A DNA stretch of 64,000 nucleotides from positions 3,148-67,147 of the forward strand of contig JAEWXD010000002.1 in assembly GCA_023396045.1 (NCBI GenBank). Direction: 5' to 3'. This DNA is from Bacillota bacterium. GTDB lineage: Bacteria > Bacillota > Clostridia > Christensenellales > Aristaeellaceae. The position numbers and the translations under genes are program-made. A model generated the notes under the pieces. It was not told the origin of the DNA. It did no database searches and was given only the letters and a program-made list of their open reading frames with translations. This document shows, in pieces, positions 43,825-53,397 of this stretch. Within the stretch, counting starts at the first letter, position 1, and every line of letters begins with the position of its first letter.

Positions 43825-44736
43825 ATGCAATTTTTATATTTTTTAGCCGGTTTTCGCAATGCCATTTTAAACCCCATTATGCAGGCCTTTACCCTATTAA
43901 GTGAAGAAAGCTTACTATTGCTTGTAATATTGGTGGTATATTGGTGCGTACATAAAAAATTGGGTTTACAGTTATTGTTTATAACCCTATGGGGTACCTG
44001 TATCAACAGCATATTGAAGCTTATCTTTCAAGTACCTCGCCCATGGATAAAAGACCCCAACTTTACCATTGTAGAAAGTGCCAGAAGTGCTGCCACGGGC
44101 TTTTCCTTCCCCAGCGGGCATACACAAGGAGCCGGTGGCCTATACGGAAGCCTCGCCCTGTTTAGCAAAGGCCTGTGGCGTGCTCTGTTTTGGATCGTGC
44201 TTGCATTGATTGCTTTTTCCAGAATGTATTTGGGCGTGCATACCCCGCAAGACGTGGTGGTATCGCTGATACTTTCTATTGTTATGGCATTTTTTGTACA
44301 ATGGCTTTTTAAACAGGATCACCACATTCTAAAAGCTTTTATTGCACTTGTTGCATTTACCTTATTAAGCACTCTTCTTTTACCCTATATTCCCAAAAAA
44401 GCAAGCTATGATGCAACGGTTGCACAAAGCATATTGCACGATTCCTATTTACTATTGGGTTCCAGCCTTGGCGCTTGTGTTGGCCTATGGCTTGAACAAC
44501 GCAAAGTACAATTCAGCACAAAAGCACCACTCATTTTACAAGGTATCAAATGCATATTGGGGATCGCCTTGGTAATGGGTATACGCATCGCTTTGAAACC
44601 CCTGTTGCTTGCCGCATTTAACAATAACATTGCCACATTGCTCCGTTATTTTTGCATTGCCTTGTTTGGTGTAGCCATTTGGCCTATGAGTTTTGTACAT
44701 TTAGAAAAATTGTATAATAGCATGGCGAAGCAATAA
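43825..44736 (+). CDS. PAP2-family membrane phosphatase
   Basis: 303 aa with about eight hydrophobic segments. The three phosphatase motifs are visible: KLIFQVPRPW, PSGHTQ and SRMYLGVHTPQDV. Likely acts on a lipid phosphate such as undecaprenyl pyrophosphate or phosphatidate outside the membrane. AAGGAGAG precedes the ATG. Single gene under a palindrome-bearing promoter. Confidence 0.88.
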   Translation: MQFLYFLAGFRNAILNPIMQAFTLLSEESLLLLVILVVYWCVHKKLGLQLLFITLWGTCINSILKLIFQVPRPWIKDPNFTIVESARSAATGFSFPSGHTQGAGGLYGSLALFSKGLWRALFWIVLALIAFSRMYLGVHTPQDVVVSLILSIVMAFFVQWLFKQDHHILKAFIALVAFTLLSTLLLPYIPKKASYDATVAQSILHDSYLLLGSSLGACVGLWLEQRKVQFSTKAPLILQGIKCILGIALVMGIRIALKPLLLAAFNNNIATLLRYFCIALFGVAIWPMSFVHLEKLYNSMAKQ

Positions 44737-44905
44737 ATACTCCTTTATACTATATGATACATATGCACTATAAATACCATCGTATGAATTGATTTTATTA
44801 TGATTATCATTGAAATATATATGATGTTTAGACAATTATATAAAATGGAAGAAAAATAAAGATACTCCATTTAGATTCGTAAAATGCAAAAATAGTTGTA
44901 ATAAT

Positions 44906-44938
44906 AAAAAGGCAGGAAGAGTTTTCTTTCTGCCTTTT
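44906..44938 (-). terminator. Terminator after the Nudix gene
   Basis: On the minus strand AAAAGGCAG (44938-44930) pairs with CTGCCTTTTT (44915-44906), followed by ATTATT. It overlaps the stop codon region. The 170 bp between this and the PAP2 gene hold nothing I can support. Confidence 0.8.
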
Positions 44939-45317
44939 ATACATTTTTATAGTTTTGTAACACAGCTTGGGCAATAGGTATATCTGCCGGAAGCAATGCA
45001 TGTTGCAGCACTTCTTCGGGTTCTATCCACACAGCTTGGTCATGCACATTCAGAGCAAGGGTACCCCCTATAATCGCTGCATAGTAGGCACGCAAGCAAA
45101 TGATTTTATCCCCTGCTTGTATTTGACTTTCTGCACAAAACCTCCCTACAACAATTTGCAGTTGCAACTCTTCTAAAATTTCCCTTTGCAGTGCTTGCGG
45201 TTCCGTTTCGCCTTTGTCTACTTTGCCACCGGGAAATTCCCAACCGATTTGTTTCGCATTTCTATGGCATAGCAAAAGTTTGCCATTTTCTATAATAACG
45301 GCTGCTACAACTATCAT
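44937..45317 (-). CDS. Nudix hydrolase, MutT/8-oxo-dGTP type
   Basis: 126 aa with a complete Nudix box, GGKVDKGETEPQALQREILE followed by ELQL. Its short length and GWEFPGGKVDKGE fit MutT-like enzymes that hydrolyse 8-oxo-dGTP or related nucleotides. The start overlaps the U32 gene stop by 4 nt (ATGA), so the two are coupled. Confidence 0.88.
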   Translation of the reverse strand: MIVVAAVIIENGKLLLCHRNAKQIGWEFPGGKVDKGETEPQALQREILEELQLQIVVGRFCAESQIQAGDKIICLRAYYAAIIGGTLALNVHDQAVWIEPEEVLQHALLPADIPIAQAVLQNYKNV

Positions 45318-47620
45318 AGTACACCTTCTTCAAAATGGCCTAAAGTACCACCCTCTATAACATTGCCTTGGCGTACTGCCTGCAAAATAGCAATTTGCTC
45401 CGGCAAACTTTCTTGCACAAAGCGTATATACTTAGGGCTATGTTTCAGCAGTTTTTGTTTGCTTGTAAGATTGCTTGCTTTACTGTTTAACATTTGTACA
45501 ATACAAAACCCATCCGTAAAAATAGCTTGCAAGGGGTAATCGTAGGCTTTTCTATCTAAAAAGCTTTTGCCATTAAGGGCATCTTTATGCCCTGTATGGC
45601 ACATGGTGCAATGCTCTTTATTGCTTTGTAAGCCAAGTGCCGTGCGTGCCGGGCAATGATTGAATATCATCATGCGCTCTTTACCATAATAGAGTAAGGC
45701 AAAGTCTATACCAATATCCTTTTGCTCTTGCAAGGTAAGTTCCGGAAAAACGCAAATAAACTGTGGCTCATAAGGCAACAAAGCTTGCAGTGCCAAATGG
45801 TTGCAAACGGGAACATGAGCACCTATGGCAATTTGAAGACCTTCTAAACACAAACCCAATTGGCCTATATTGTCTATTACCACACCGCGTATTTGATGTT
45901 CTTTAAGAGAAGTGATCACAGCCTCAGCGGTAGCATCGTCCATATTGGTATGAAGTAGTAAAAAAGCATCTTTGCGCAAGAGTGCAATGTCTTTTTGCAA
46001 GCTTTGGAAACGATTATCCAAGGGTTCATATACAAACACTTCGCCCATTTGTAGTTCGTTTTGCAAAGCCAGGTTGCTGCTGCAAACAATCATATCTTTG
46101 CTATTGTTATATTGCGCCCTGCTTTCTTGATAGGTATTCACCACTTGGGGCAAAATGTTTTGTTGTAATATTGCATTTTGCAAAGCCTCATAAGCCTCTC
46201 TGCGCAGTGCGTTAAGCTGTGCCATGGGCATAAATACGCCATTGCTGTGAAGCTCTACACTTTGTAAAACGAAGGGAAAATCTCCTGTTTTTTGAAAGGC
46301 TTTTTGTATGCTCTCTTGGCTAAGTGGTGCATTCTGGGCTGCTTGGCAAAGTGCGCCTTGCACTTGCACCTTTGTGTGCCCACATTGCAATTCTACTTTT
46401 GCTTCCTGCTCGGCAAAAAGCCATAATTTTGCTTGCACGGTCTCAGTGCGTTTGGGAAGCGCTTGTTCCCAATCCGCTTGGGCTTGTGAAATGAGTCTAT
46501 ACACCGGCATACCCACTTGTAAGTGGTTATCTGCACGCAAGAAGGTAGTGGCAATTTCACCTCTACTTTGATTTTTACCGGAATAAATGAGTTCAAAATC
46601 CTCTGCTTGTGCACCGCAAACGACACGCAACATATCTTGTGCTTGTATATCTTCACACAAGGCAATGTGCAGTAAATTCTTTGCAATGCTTGCCACTTTG
46701 CCCACAAGTACCCCGTGATTATTGCTACGGCCGGGGTTTATAATACCTGCGTCTTGGCTGCCACCTGCATAGCCATAGCTGAAATCGCCGCGGTTAAAGC
46801 TTTGTAAAAGGTCTATATATTCTTGTTTGCTCAAATTTTCAAATATGCCTGCCTGTACTTTTTGCATACCTTGTTTATAGCGATGTACTACATTTGCCAC
46901 ATAGCTTGGACTTTTAAGCCTGCCCTCTATTTTAAAGCTATGTACCCCGATTTTTAGCAGCTGAGGAAGTTCGTTATAGAGCATAATATCCTTAGTAGAG
47001 AGCCATGCTTGCGTGTTGCCATGAAAGCCCCATGTTTGCCTGCAAGGCTGGGCACAACGGCCACGGTTTCCACTTCTGCCACCAATAAAAGAGCTAAGCA
47101 GGCACTGCCCACTCATAGATACGCAGAGTGCACCATGCACAAACACTTCTACTTCCAGCCCCATGGCAACTACTTCTGCTATGGTTTGCAAAGAACATTC
47201 CCTTGCCAACACTACGCGAGAAAATCCCATAGATTTTAAAAACTTGGCACCACTGGCAGTAAGTATACCCATTTGCGTGCTGGCATGCAGGGGCATATTG
47301 GGCAAAATTTGGCGCACCAAGCGGGCAAGCCCAATGTCTTGCACAATAACAGCGTCCGGCACAATATCCCCCAGTGCGTACAACATAGGAATCAGGCTTT
47401 TTAACTCTTTTTCTTTAATTAAAGTATTGAGTGTAATATATATTTTTACGCCATGTATTGCTGTAAAATTTCTTGCTGTTTGCAATTCTTCCAAGCTGAA
47501 GTTGCCTGCACCGGCACGCGCGCCAAAGGCCTGCATACCAAGATATACAGCGTCTGCCCCTGCTTTTACAGCAGCTTGTAGGGCTTGCATATTGCCTGCG
47601 GGCGCAAGTAGTTCTGCCAT
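45314..47620 (-). CDS. U32-family peptidase-like protein, long form
   Basis: 768 aa. N-terminal U32 domain with AELLAPAGNMQALQAAVKAG, VKIYITLNTLIKEKEL and the family signature EVEVFVHGALCVSMSGQCLL, plus Cys residues in GNRGRCAQPCRQ for an Fe-S site; a long C-terminal extension (DUF3656-like and a second TIM-like part) also with clustered Cys (CPARTALGLQSNKEHCTMC). Relatives include RlhA, which hydroxylates 23S rRNA with prephenate. Protease or tRNA/rRNA modifying action is not separable here. Confidence 0.88.
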   Translation of the reverse strand: MAELLAPAGNMQALQAAVKAGADAVYLGMQAFGARAGAGNFSLEELQTARNFTAIHGVKIYITLNTLIKEKELKSLIPMLYALGDIVPDAVIVQDIGLARLVRQILPNMPLHASTQMGILTASGAKFLKSMGFSRVVLARECSLQTIAEVVAMGLEVEVFVHGALCVSMSGQCLLSSFIGGRSGNRGRCAQPCRQTWGFHGNTQAWLSTKDIMLYNELPQLLKIGVHSFKIEGRLKSPSYVANVVHRYKQGMQKVQAGIFENLSKQEYIDLLQSFNRGDFSYGYAGGSQDAGIINPGRSNNHGVLVGKVASIAKNLLHIALCEDIQAQDMLRVVCGAQAEDFELIYSGKNQSRGEIATTFLRADNHLQVGMPVYRLISQAQADWEQALPKRTETVQAKLWLFAEQEAKVELQCGHTKVQVQGALCQAAQNAPLSQESIQKAFQKTGDFPFVLQSVELHSNGVFMPMAQLNALRREAYEALQNAILQQNILPQVVNTYQESRAQYNNSKDMIVCSSNLALQNELQMGEVFVYEPLDNRFQSLQKDIALLRKDAFLLLHTNMDDATAEAVITSLKEHQIRGVVIDNIGQLGLCLEGLQIAIGAHVPVCNHLALQALLPYEPQFICVFPELTLQEQKDIGIDFALLYYGKERMMIFNHCPARTALGLQSNKEHCTMCHTGHKDALNGKSFLDRKAYDYPLQAIFTDGFCIVQMLNSKASNLTSKQKLLKHSPKYIRFVQESLPEQIAILQAVRQGNVIEGGTLGHFEEGVL

Positions 47621-47707
47621 AAACTCTCCTTATAGTGTTTTTAAACCAAGCATTTGGTGTACATATTATTATAGCATATAGCACGCATTTCTGCTGTATT
47701 GTGTGCG

Positions 47708-47736
47708 TTGTAAAATATGACTAACTATGTTACAAT
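47708..47736 (+). promoter_or_regulatory. Promoter of gpmI
   Basis: TTGTAA (47708-47713), 17-nt spacer, TACAAT (47731-47736). AACTATGTTAC (47723-47733) is identical to the left part of the PAP2 palindrome and sits at the same offset to the -10 box. Confidence 0.65.
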
Positions 47737-47776
47737 ATTTTTGTATTGTATAAGATATCATCAGTGAGGTAATATA

Positions 47777-49315
47777 ATGAAAAAATCAAGAGTTTTACTT
47801 ATTTTAGACGGTTTTGGTTTGCGTGAGGAGAACGTAGGCAATGCCGTTAAAATGGCCAATACCCCCAACTTAGATAAATTGATGCAAGAAGAAGCTTTTA
47901 CTTGGGGTAACGCCAGTGAAATGTATGTTGGCTTACCCAAGGGCCAAATGGGCAACTCCGAAGTAGGGCATTTAAACATGGGTGCCGGCAGAGTGGTATA
48001 CCAGGAGCTCACCCGTATTACAAAAGATATGGAAGAAGGTACTTTCTTTACAAATGAAGCAGCCCTCAAAGCCGTAGAAAACTGCAAGGCACACAACTCT
48101 GCTTTACATGTGTTTGGCCTCATTAGTGATGGTGGTGTGCATAGCCATAACGAACATCTTTACGGCGTGTTAGAGCTTGCCAAACGCCACCGTATCACCA
48201 AAGTGTTTGTACACTGCTTCTTAGACGGCCGTGATACGCCGCCTACCAGTGGCAAGGGCTATGTAGCCGCCTTAGAGCAGAAAATGCAAGAAATTGGGGT
48301 AGGCAAAATAGCCACTGTTTCCGGCCGTTATTATGCCATGGATAGAGATAACAACTGGGATAGAGTAAAGCTTGCATACGACAATATGACCAATCCACAA
48401 GCGCCATTCCAAACCGACGCATGCGAAGGTATACAAGCAAGCTATGATGCAGGCAAGAACGATGAATTTGTTTACCCATTTGCAGTGGGTAATGAAAACG
48501 GTGCCGTAGCCAAAATCAGTGCAAACGATAGCTGTATGTTTATCAACTTTCGCCCAGACAGAGCAAGAGAAATTACACGTGCCTTCTGCGATGATAATTT
48601 TAAAGGTTTCGCAAGAGAAGAACGCTTACCACTCTGCTTTGTATGCTTTACGGACTATGACCCAACCATACCAAACAAAATCATTGCCTTCCACAAACAA
48701 GAAGTTACCAATACCTTTGGCGAATGGCTGGCTGCCAACAAACTTACACAAGCAAGGCTTGCTGAAACAGAAAAATATGCACACGTAACCTTCTTCTTTA
48801 ACGGTGGCAGAGAATTGCCAAATGAAGGCGAAGATAGATTTTTGGTAAACAGCCCTAAGGTTGCCACCTATGACTTGCAACCGGAAATGAGCATTTATGA
48901 AGTAACAGAAAACATGGTAAACTGCATAGAATCCGGCAAGTATGATGTAGTAATTACCAACTTTGCAAACCCAGACATGGTAGGCCATACAGGCGTAATT
49001 CCTGCTGTTGTAAAGGCCATTGAAGCTGTGGACGAATGTGTTGGTAAAGTGGTAGAAGCCGTGCGTAAAACCGGCGCTGTGCTATTCATCTGTGCAGACC
49101 ACGGCAATGCAGAATTGCTCATAGACCCGCAAACAGGCGAACCCTTCACTGCCCATACCACAAACCATGTACCATTTATCTTAGTAAACTACGATAAAAA
49201 TTACACCTTGCGTGAAGGTGGCGCACTTTGTGATATTATTCCTACCCTCATTGAAACTATGGGTATGGAACAACCCAAAGAAATGACCGGTAAATCTTTA
49301 TTGGTAAGAAGATAA
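47777..49315 (+). CDS. gpmI: 2,3-bisphosphoglycerate-independent phosphoglycerate mutase
   Basis: 512 aa, full length. Interconverts 3- and 2-phosphoglycerate in glycolysis with two metal ions. LLILDGFGLRE (D11), catalytic Ser61 in GNSEVGHLNMGAGR, HCFLDGRDTPP, FRPDRAREITRAF, DHGNAE near the C-terminus. GAGG lies before the ATG. Single gene with terminator. Confidence 0.96.
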   Translation: MKKSRVLLILDGFGLREENVGNAVKMANTPNLDKLMQEEAFTWGNASEMYVGLPKGQMGNSEVGHLNMGAGRVVYQELTRITKDMEEGTFFTNEAALKAVENCKAHNSALHVFGLISDGGVHSHNEHLYGVLELAKRHRITKVFVHCFLDGRDTPPTSGKGYVAALEQKMQEIGVGKIATVSGRYYAMDRDNNWDRVKLAYDNMTNPQAPFQTDACEGIQASYDAGKNDEFVYPFAVGNENGAVAKISANDSCMFINFRPDRAREITRAFCDDNFKGFAREERLPLCFVCFTDYDPTIPNKIIAFHKQEVTNTFGEWLAANKLTQARLAETEKYAHVTFFFNGGRELPNEGEDRFLVNSPKVATYDLQPEMSIYEVTENMVNCIESGKYDVVITNFANPDMVGHTGVIPAVVKAIEAVDECVGKVVEAVRKTGAVLFICADHGNAELLIDPQTGEPFTAHTTNHVPFILVNYDKNYTLREGGALCDIIPTLIETMGMEQPKEMTGKSLLVRR

Positions 49316-49322
49316 TACATAT

Positions 49323-49354
49323 AAGCCTTGAGCAAATTGCTTAAGGCTTTTTTT
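49323..49354 (+). terminator. Terminator after gpmI
   Basis: AAGCCTTGAGCA (49323-49334) pairs with TGCTTAAGGCTT (49338-49349, one mismatch) followed by a T run. Confidence 0.88.
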
Positions 49355-49453
49355 AATACCATCATTCTGCACATTTTATTTGGTATGTTTTTACAACTAT
49401 TCACGCAATCATATTATACATTTTAAAAATGTATAATTTTTGTAAAAAAAGCG

Positions 49454-49482
49454 TTGACATATACAAAATTATATTATATATT
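49454..49482 (+). promoter_or_regulatory. Promoter of the aldolase-TRAP-IclR operon
   Basis: TTGACA (49454-49459), 17-nt spacer, TATATT (49477-49482). Confidence 0.82.
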
Positions 49483-49490
49483 GATATTAA

Positions 49491-49507
49491 GTTTTCTATT
49501 AGAGAAC
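49491..49507. promoter_or_regulatory. Candidate IclR-regulator operator
   Basis: GTTTTCT-ATT-AGAGAAC, arms matching at 6 of 7 bases, placed at the expected transcription start. The operon encodes its own IclR protein, so autoregulation here is plausible. Confidence 0.45.
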
Positions 49508-49545
49508 AGTGTTGTTAAAATATAGAACAAAACACAGAGGAAAAT

Positions 49546-50463
49546 ATGGAATTTAAAATCAATGGTGGCGTTTGGCCAACCCAAATTGTATTGTTTAATA
49601 AGAACGGCTCATTGGATATTGGTGCCAATAAAGCGTTTGTAGAGCGCCTAATCGCCATGGGGTGTGACGGTATTTTTACTGTATGCCAATCCAGCGAAAT
49701 GTTTTTCTTAACACCGGAAGAAAAAATTACACTTGCAAAAATCACCAAAGAAGTGACCGGCAATAAAATTTCATTGGTTGCGTCCGGCCATACAGCAAAT
49801 GATGTTGCTACACAAATAGAAGAACTCAAGCGTATGGGCGATGTGGGGGCAGATGCCTTGGTATTGGTAAGCAACCGCTTGGGCTTGGGCGAACACAGCT
49901 TTATGCAAGACGCCATGCAAATATTGGAAGCCATGCCCCAAAGTCAATTTGGTTTTTACGAATGCCCCTTCCCTAATTTAAGGTTGATAAGTGACGAAGA
50001 GCTGTGTACACTGGCGCAAACCGGCAGAGTACGCTTTTTAAAAGATGTAAGCTGCAATACAGAAATTCAAGAGCGTCGTGTAAAATTGGTAGAAGGTACT
50101 GAATTAAAATTGTTTAATGCCAACACCCAAAGCCTGTTGCCTTCCCTGCGGGGTGGGTACTATGGCTATAACGGTGTAATGGGCAACTTCCATATTGATA
50201 TATACAAGTGGCTTTACCAAAACATTCATCACAGCAAAGCAGAATATGTGCAAGAATGGCTAAGCCGCACTTGCGAAATAGAAAAACACCTATACCCTAC
50301 TTGTTGCAAATACTACTTACAATTAAAGGGCTATCCGTTTACAAGCTACACCCGAAGCAAAAATGCAGATGATCTAACAAGCAAAGCAAAACAACTGATA
50401 GCCAACCTAATATTAGAAGAACATGAGTTGCGAGCAGAATTAGGCTTGCCCATACAACAATAG
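49546..50463 (+). CDS. Dihydrodipicolinate synthase/N-acetylneuraminate lyase family aldolase
   Basis: 305 aa TIM-barrel class I aldolase. Schiff-base Lys in RFLKDVSCN (about 167), catalytic Tyr in FGFYECPFPNLRL (about 140). Because it leads a TRAP-transporter/IclR operon, a catabolic role on a 2-keto-3-deoxy acid or sialic-acid-like sugar is more likely than lysine synthesis. No nanE or nanK homologue is next to it, so the substrate is open. Confidence 0.83.
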   Translation: MEFKINGGVWPTQIVLFNKNGSLDIGANKAFVERLIAMGCDGIFTVCQSSEMFFLTPEEKITLAKITKEVTGNKISLVASGHTANDVATQIEELKRMGDVGADALVLVSNRLGLGEHSFMQDAMQILEAMPQSQFGFYECPFPNLRLISDEELCTLAQTGRVRFLKDVSCNTEIQERRVKLVEGTELKLFNANTQSLLPSLRGGYYGYNGVMGNFHIDIYKWLYQNIHHSKAEYVQEWLSRTCEIEKHLYPTCCKYYLQLKGYPFTSYTRSKNADDLTSKAKQLIANLILEEHELRAELGLPIQQ

Positions 50464-50507
50464 TTTTTAAAAGCATATGCTTTAAAAATATTTAGGAGGA
50501 CATTTTT

Positions 50508-51494
50508 ATGAAAAAAAGTATGATTTCCCTGCTTGTATTTGCCATGTTGCTAAGCCTTGTAAGCGTAAGCTTTGCAAGCCAACCTATAAAGCTCATTTAT
50601 AGCACAAATGCAACCCCTGGCGATGCCCACGACTTTGGTGCGCTGGAATTTAAAAAAGTGTTAGAAGAGTTAAGCGGTGGCACAATGACAGTGGAATACC
50701 ACAACCAAGGCGTATTGTATAAACAAGATGCAGAATTGGCAGCTGTAAAAAGCGGTGCTGTGGATATTGTTTACTTAAGCGCACCATGGCTTGCACAAAA
50801 TAGTCCCTGGGTATCTATGTTCGGCGCAGGTTATATTTTTAAGAACTTTGAACAGATGGATAGCATTATGAATGGTGAAATTGGGCAAAAAGTATTTACC
50901 CGTATTGCTGAAGAACAAGGTGTACTACCGCTATCTGCTTATTACTTAGGCACAAGACAATTAAACTTAATTGCAGACAAAGAAATAAAGACCCCTGCAG
51001 ACTTAAAAGGTATAAACCTAAGAATGCCTACCAGTGAATCCTGGATTAAGTTAGGCCAGGCCATGGGCGCAAACCCAACACCTGTTGCATTTTCTGAATT
51101 ATATCTTGCACTACAAACCAACACGGTAGACGGCCAAGAAAACCCACTGCCTACTGTTATTAAAGCAAAATTCTATGAAGTAACAAAATCCATTACCTTA
51201 ACCAACCACTTGGTAGACTCTGTATGGCCAACCATTAACCTACAAACATGGAATAGTTTAACAGACGAGCAAAAAGGCTGGGTTAAAGAAGCAACCGAAG
51301 CCGGCAGAGCCAAAACCAACGAATTAAACTTGCAAACAGAAGCAGAAGCCGTTGAATTTTTGAAAAATGAAGGCATGAAGGTTTATGAAGCCGATGTAGA
51401 CGCTTTTCAAAAAGCTGTAAGCGAAGCCTATTTAGCAGACACCGAATTTACCAAAGACTGGGATATGGAACTGTTTGCAGAAATCAACAAATAA
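50508..51494 (+). CDS. dctP: TRAP transporter substrate-binding protein, DctP family
   Basis: 328 aa. Signal peptide MKKSMISLLVFAMLLSLVSVSFA. DctP fold with the carboxylate-binding Arg in GINLRMPTSESW and ALQTNTVDGQENPLPTV. AGGAGG precedes the ATG. Binds an organic acid for the DctQM channel that follows; from the neighbouring aldolase a sugar acid is likely. Confidence 0.92.
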   Translation: MKKSMISLLVFAMLLSLVSVSFASQPIKLIYSTNATPGDAHDFGALEFKKVLEELSGGTMTVEYHNQGVLYKQDAELAAVKSGAVDIVYLSAPWLAQNSPWVSMFGAGYIFKNFEQMDSIMNGEIGQKVFTRIAEEQGVLPLSAYYLGTRQLNLIADKEIKTPADLKGINLRMPTSESWIKLGQAMGANPTPVAFSELYLALQTNTVDGQENPLPTVIKAKFYEVTKSITLTNHLVDSVWPTINLQTWNSLTDEQKGWVKEATEAGRAKTNELNLQTEAEAVEFLKNEGMKVYEADVDAFQKAVSEAYLADTEFTKDWDMELFAEINK

Positions 51495-51497
51495 TAA

Positions 51498-51525
51498 AAA
51501 TTGAGGGTAACCATTCCCTCAATTT
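51498..51525 (+). terminator. Intercistronic hairpin after the TRAP binding-protein gene
   Basis: AAATTGAGGG (51498-51507) pairs with CCCTCAATTT (51516-51525). Lies between dctP and dctQ, like the hairpins after the other binding-protein genes. Confidence 0.75.
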
Positions 51526-51541
51526 CTATATGAGGTAAATT

Positions 51542-52102
51542 ATGCTAAAAAAATGTATAAAACTGCTCCGCGATATTATTGAGGTATATATACCCATGCT
51601 GGCTTTATTATGCCTATTTATTGTATTTTTGGTGCAGGTATTCTTTCGTTATATACTAAATAACCCCCAAGCATGGACAATGGAAGCCTCTTTGATTTGC
51701 TTTGTATGGTTGGTAATGTTTGGTGCAAGCTATGCTCTACGCAAAAAAAGCCATGTTACTTTTAAACTGGTTTACGACAAATTACCCCACACACAGAAAC
51801 ACATATTAAGTATTGCAGGTAACCTTGTTTTAATAGTGGCCTTTGCAATACTTATTAAACCAAGTTATGATTTTATTAAATTCATGGACTTTCAAAGCAC
51901 CTATATTTTTAAAATTAAATTCAGCTTAGTATATGCTCCCATACTCTATTTTATGTTAGCAACTATAGTATACCAAGCCATAGAGTTATATGAATCCATA
52001 CTATCCATACGCAAAAAGGAAGATGTTACCATTTTAGATAGAGAAAGCACCGCCTTACAGGCTTGGATAGAAAAACACAGCAAAGCAGAGGAGGAAGCAT
52101 AA
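51542..52102 (+). CDS. dctQ: TRAP transporter small permease, DctQ family
   Basis: 186 aa with four membrane segments and the DctQ signature RYILNNPQAWTMEASLICFV followed by FGASYALRKKSHV. Forms the transporter with DctM. GAGG precedes the ATG. Confidence 0.9.
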   Translation: MLKKCIKLLRDIIEVYIPMLALLCLFIVFLVQVFFRYILNNPQAWTMEASLICFVWLVMFGASYALRKKSHVTFKLVYDKLPHTQKHILSIAGNLVLIVAFAILIKPSYDFIKFMDFQSTYIFKIKFSLVYAPILYFMLATIVYQAIELYESILSIRKKEDVTILDRESTALQAWIEKHSKAEEEA

Positions 52103-52103
52103 T

Positions 52104-53393
52104 ATGAATATTGCGTTAATAGTAGCGATTATAATATTTGCGCTTGCATTTATATTAAAAATGCCCATTGCCTTGGGAATGATTGCCTCCGGTGCATTTT
52201 ACTTTTTATTAAGCGATATTCGTCTTGGTTTACAGCAAGTGGCCAATGCAATGGGGAACACCATTTTTTCCAGCTATGTACTGATTGCTGTGCCATTATT
52301 CATACTCTCTGCCAATATTATGAACAGCGGGCAGATTACCAACATGATTTTTAAGTTTGCAAACGCATTGGTTGGTAGACGCCACGGTGGTTTAGGCCAT
52401 GTAAATGTATTGGCTTCGCTTATCTTTTCCGGCATGACAGGTTCTGCCATTGCAGATGCATCCGGCCTTGGCAAAATGGAAATTCAAGCCATGCGTGAAG
52501 CAGGGTATGACGATGCTTTCAGCTGTGCTATTACTGCAGCCTCTGCTACCATTGGCCCTATTTTCCCACCGTCTATACCGCTGGTAATTTATGCCATGTA
52601 TTCCAACACTTCTGTTGGTGATTTATTCTTAGGCGGTACGCTACCCGGCGTAATGATTGCTTTGGCCTTGGCTGTATATGTAGCTATAGTTGCCAAAAAA
52701 AGAAACTATCCGCGTGGCGAAAAAATGTTACTGCGCGACTTTATTTTCTTTACCTTAAAGGCTTTGCCGGCTCTACTAACCCCTGTGATTCTTTTAATTG
52801 GCATTTACACCGGTGTTATGACCCCAACAGAAGCCGGTGCCGTTGCAGGTATTTACGCATTGCTTATATCTGTGGTATTCTATAGAAGTGTGGGTTTAAA
52901 AGAATTTATTGCTGTAATTAAACAATCTGTAATTGATGTTGGTGGTATTAGTATAATGGTAGCGGCTGCCTCCATTATTTCTTATATTGTTGCCAGAGAA
53001 CAAATTGCCGTTACCCTTGGCAACTGGGTACTAAGCATTACGGATAGTAAGTGGGTATTTATTACTTTAAGCAGTATTCTGATTTTAATTTTGGGTATGT
53101 TTGTAGACACCAGTGTAATACAATTTATATTCATCCCCATTTTATTACCATTGGCTATACAGCTTGATGTGAATTTAATTCACTTTGGTGTATTAACCAC
53201 GCTCAACATGATGGTTGGCCTTTCTACACCACCTTTCGGAATGTTATTGTTTATTACCTCCAATATTAGTGGTACAGATCTAAAGTCTATTATAAAAGAA
53301 AACTGGTACCCACTGGCTGCCATGTTTATTGTATTATTACTTGTAACCTATGTGCCTGCGTTCAGCACGCTGATACCCAGCCTATTAAAATAA
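52104..53393 (+). CDS. dctM: TRAP transporter large permease, DctM family
   Basis: 429 aa with about 11-12 membrane segments; GMTGSAIADASGLGKMEIQA and GPIFPPSIPLVIYA are DctM signature stretches. Uses a sodium or proton gradient for import. GAGGAGG lies upstream and the gene starts 1 nt after dctQ. Confidence 0.94.
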   Translation: MNIALIVAIIIFALAFILKMPIALGMIASGAFYFLLSDIRLGLQQVANAMGNTIFSSYVLIAVPLFILSANIMNSGQITNMIFKFANALVGRRHGGLGHVNVLASLIFSGMTGSAIADASGLGKMEIQAMREAGYDDAFSCAITAASATIGPIFPPSIPLVIYAMYSNTSVGDLFLGGTLPGVMIALALAVYVAIVAKKRNYPRGEKMLLRDFIFFTLKALPALLTPVILLIGIYTGVMTPTEAGAVAGIYALLISVVFYRSVGLKEFIAVIKQSVIDVGGISIMVAAASIISYIVAREQIAVTLGNWVLSITDSKWVFITLSSILILILGMFVDTSVIQFIFIPILLPLAIQLDVNLIHFGVLTTLNMMVGLSTPPFGMLLFITSNISGTDLKSIIKENWYPLAAMFIVLLLVTYVPAFSTLIPSLLK

Positions 53394-53397
53394 AAAA

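Noticed and set aside
44795..44815. Fur/PerR-like dyad ATGATTATCAT downstream of the PAP2 gene
   Set aside because: Too short for a full Fur or PerR box and not near a promoter; likely chance in AT-rich DNA.
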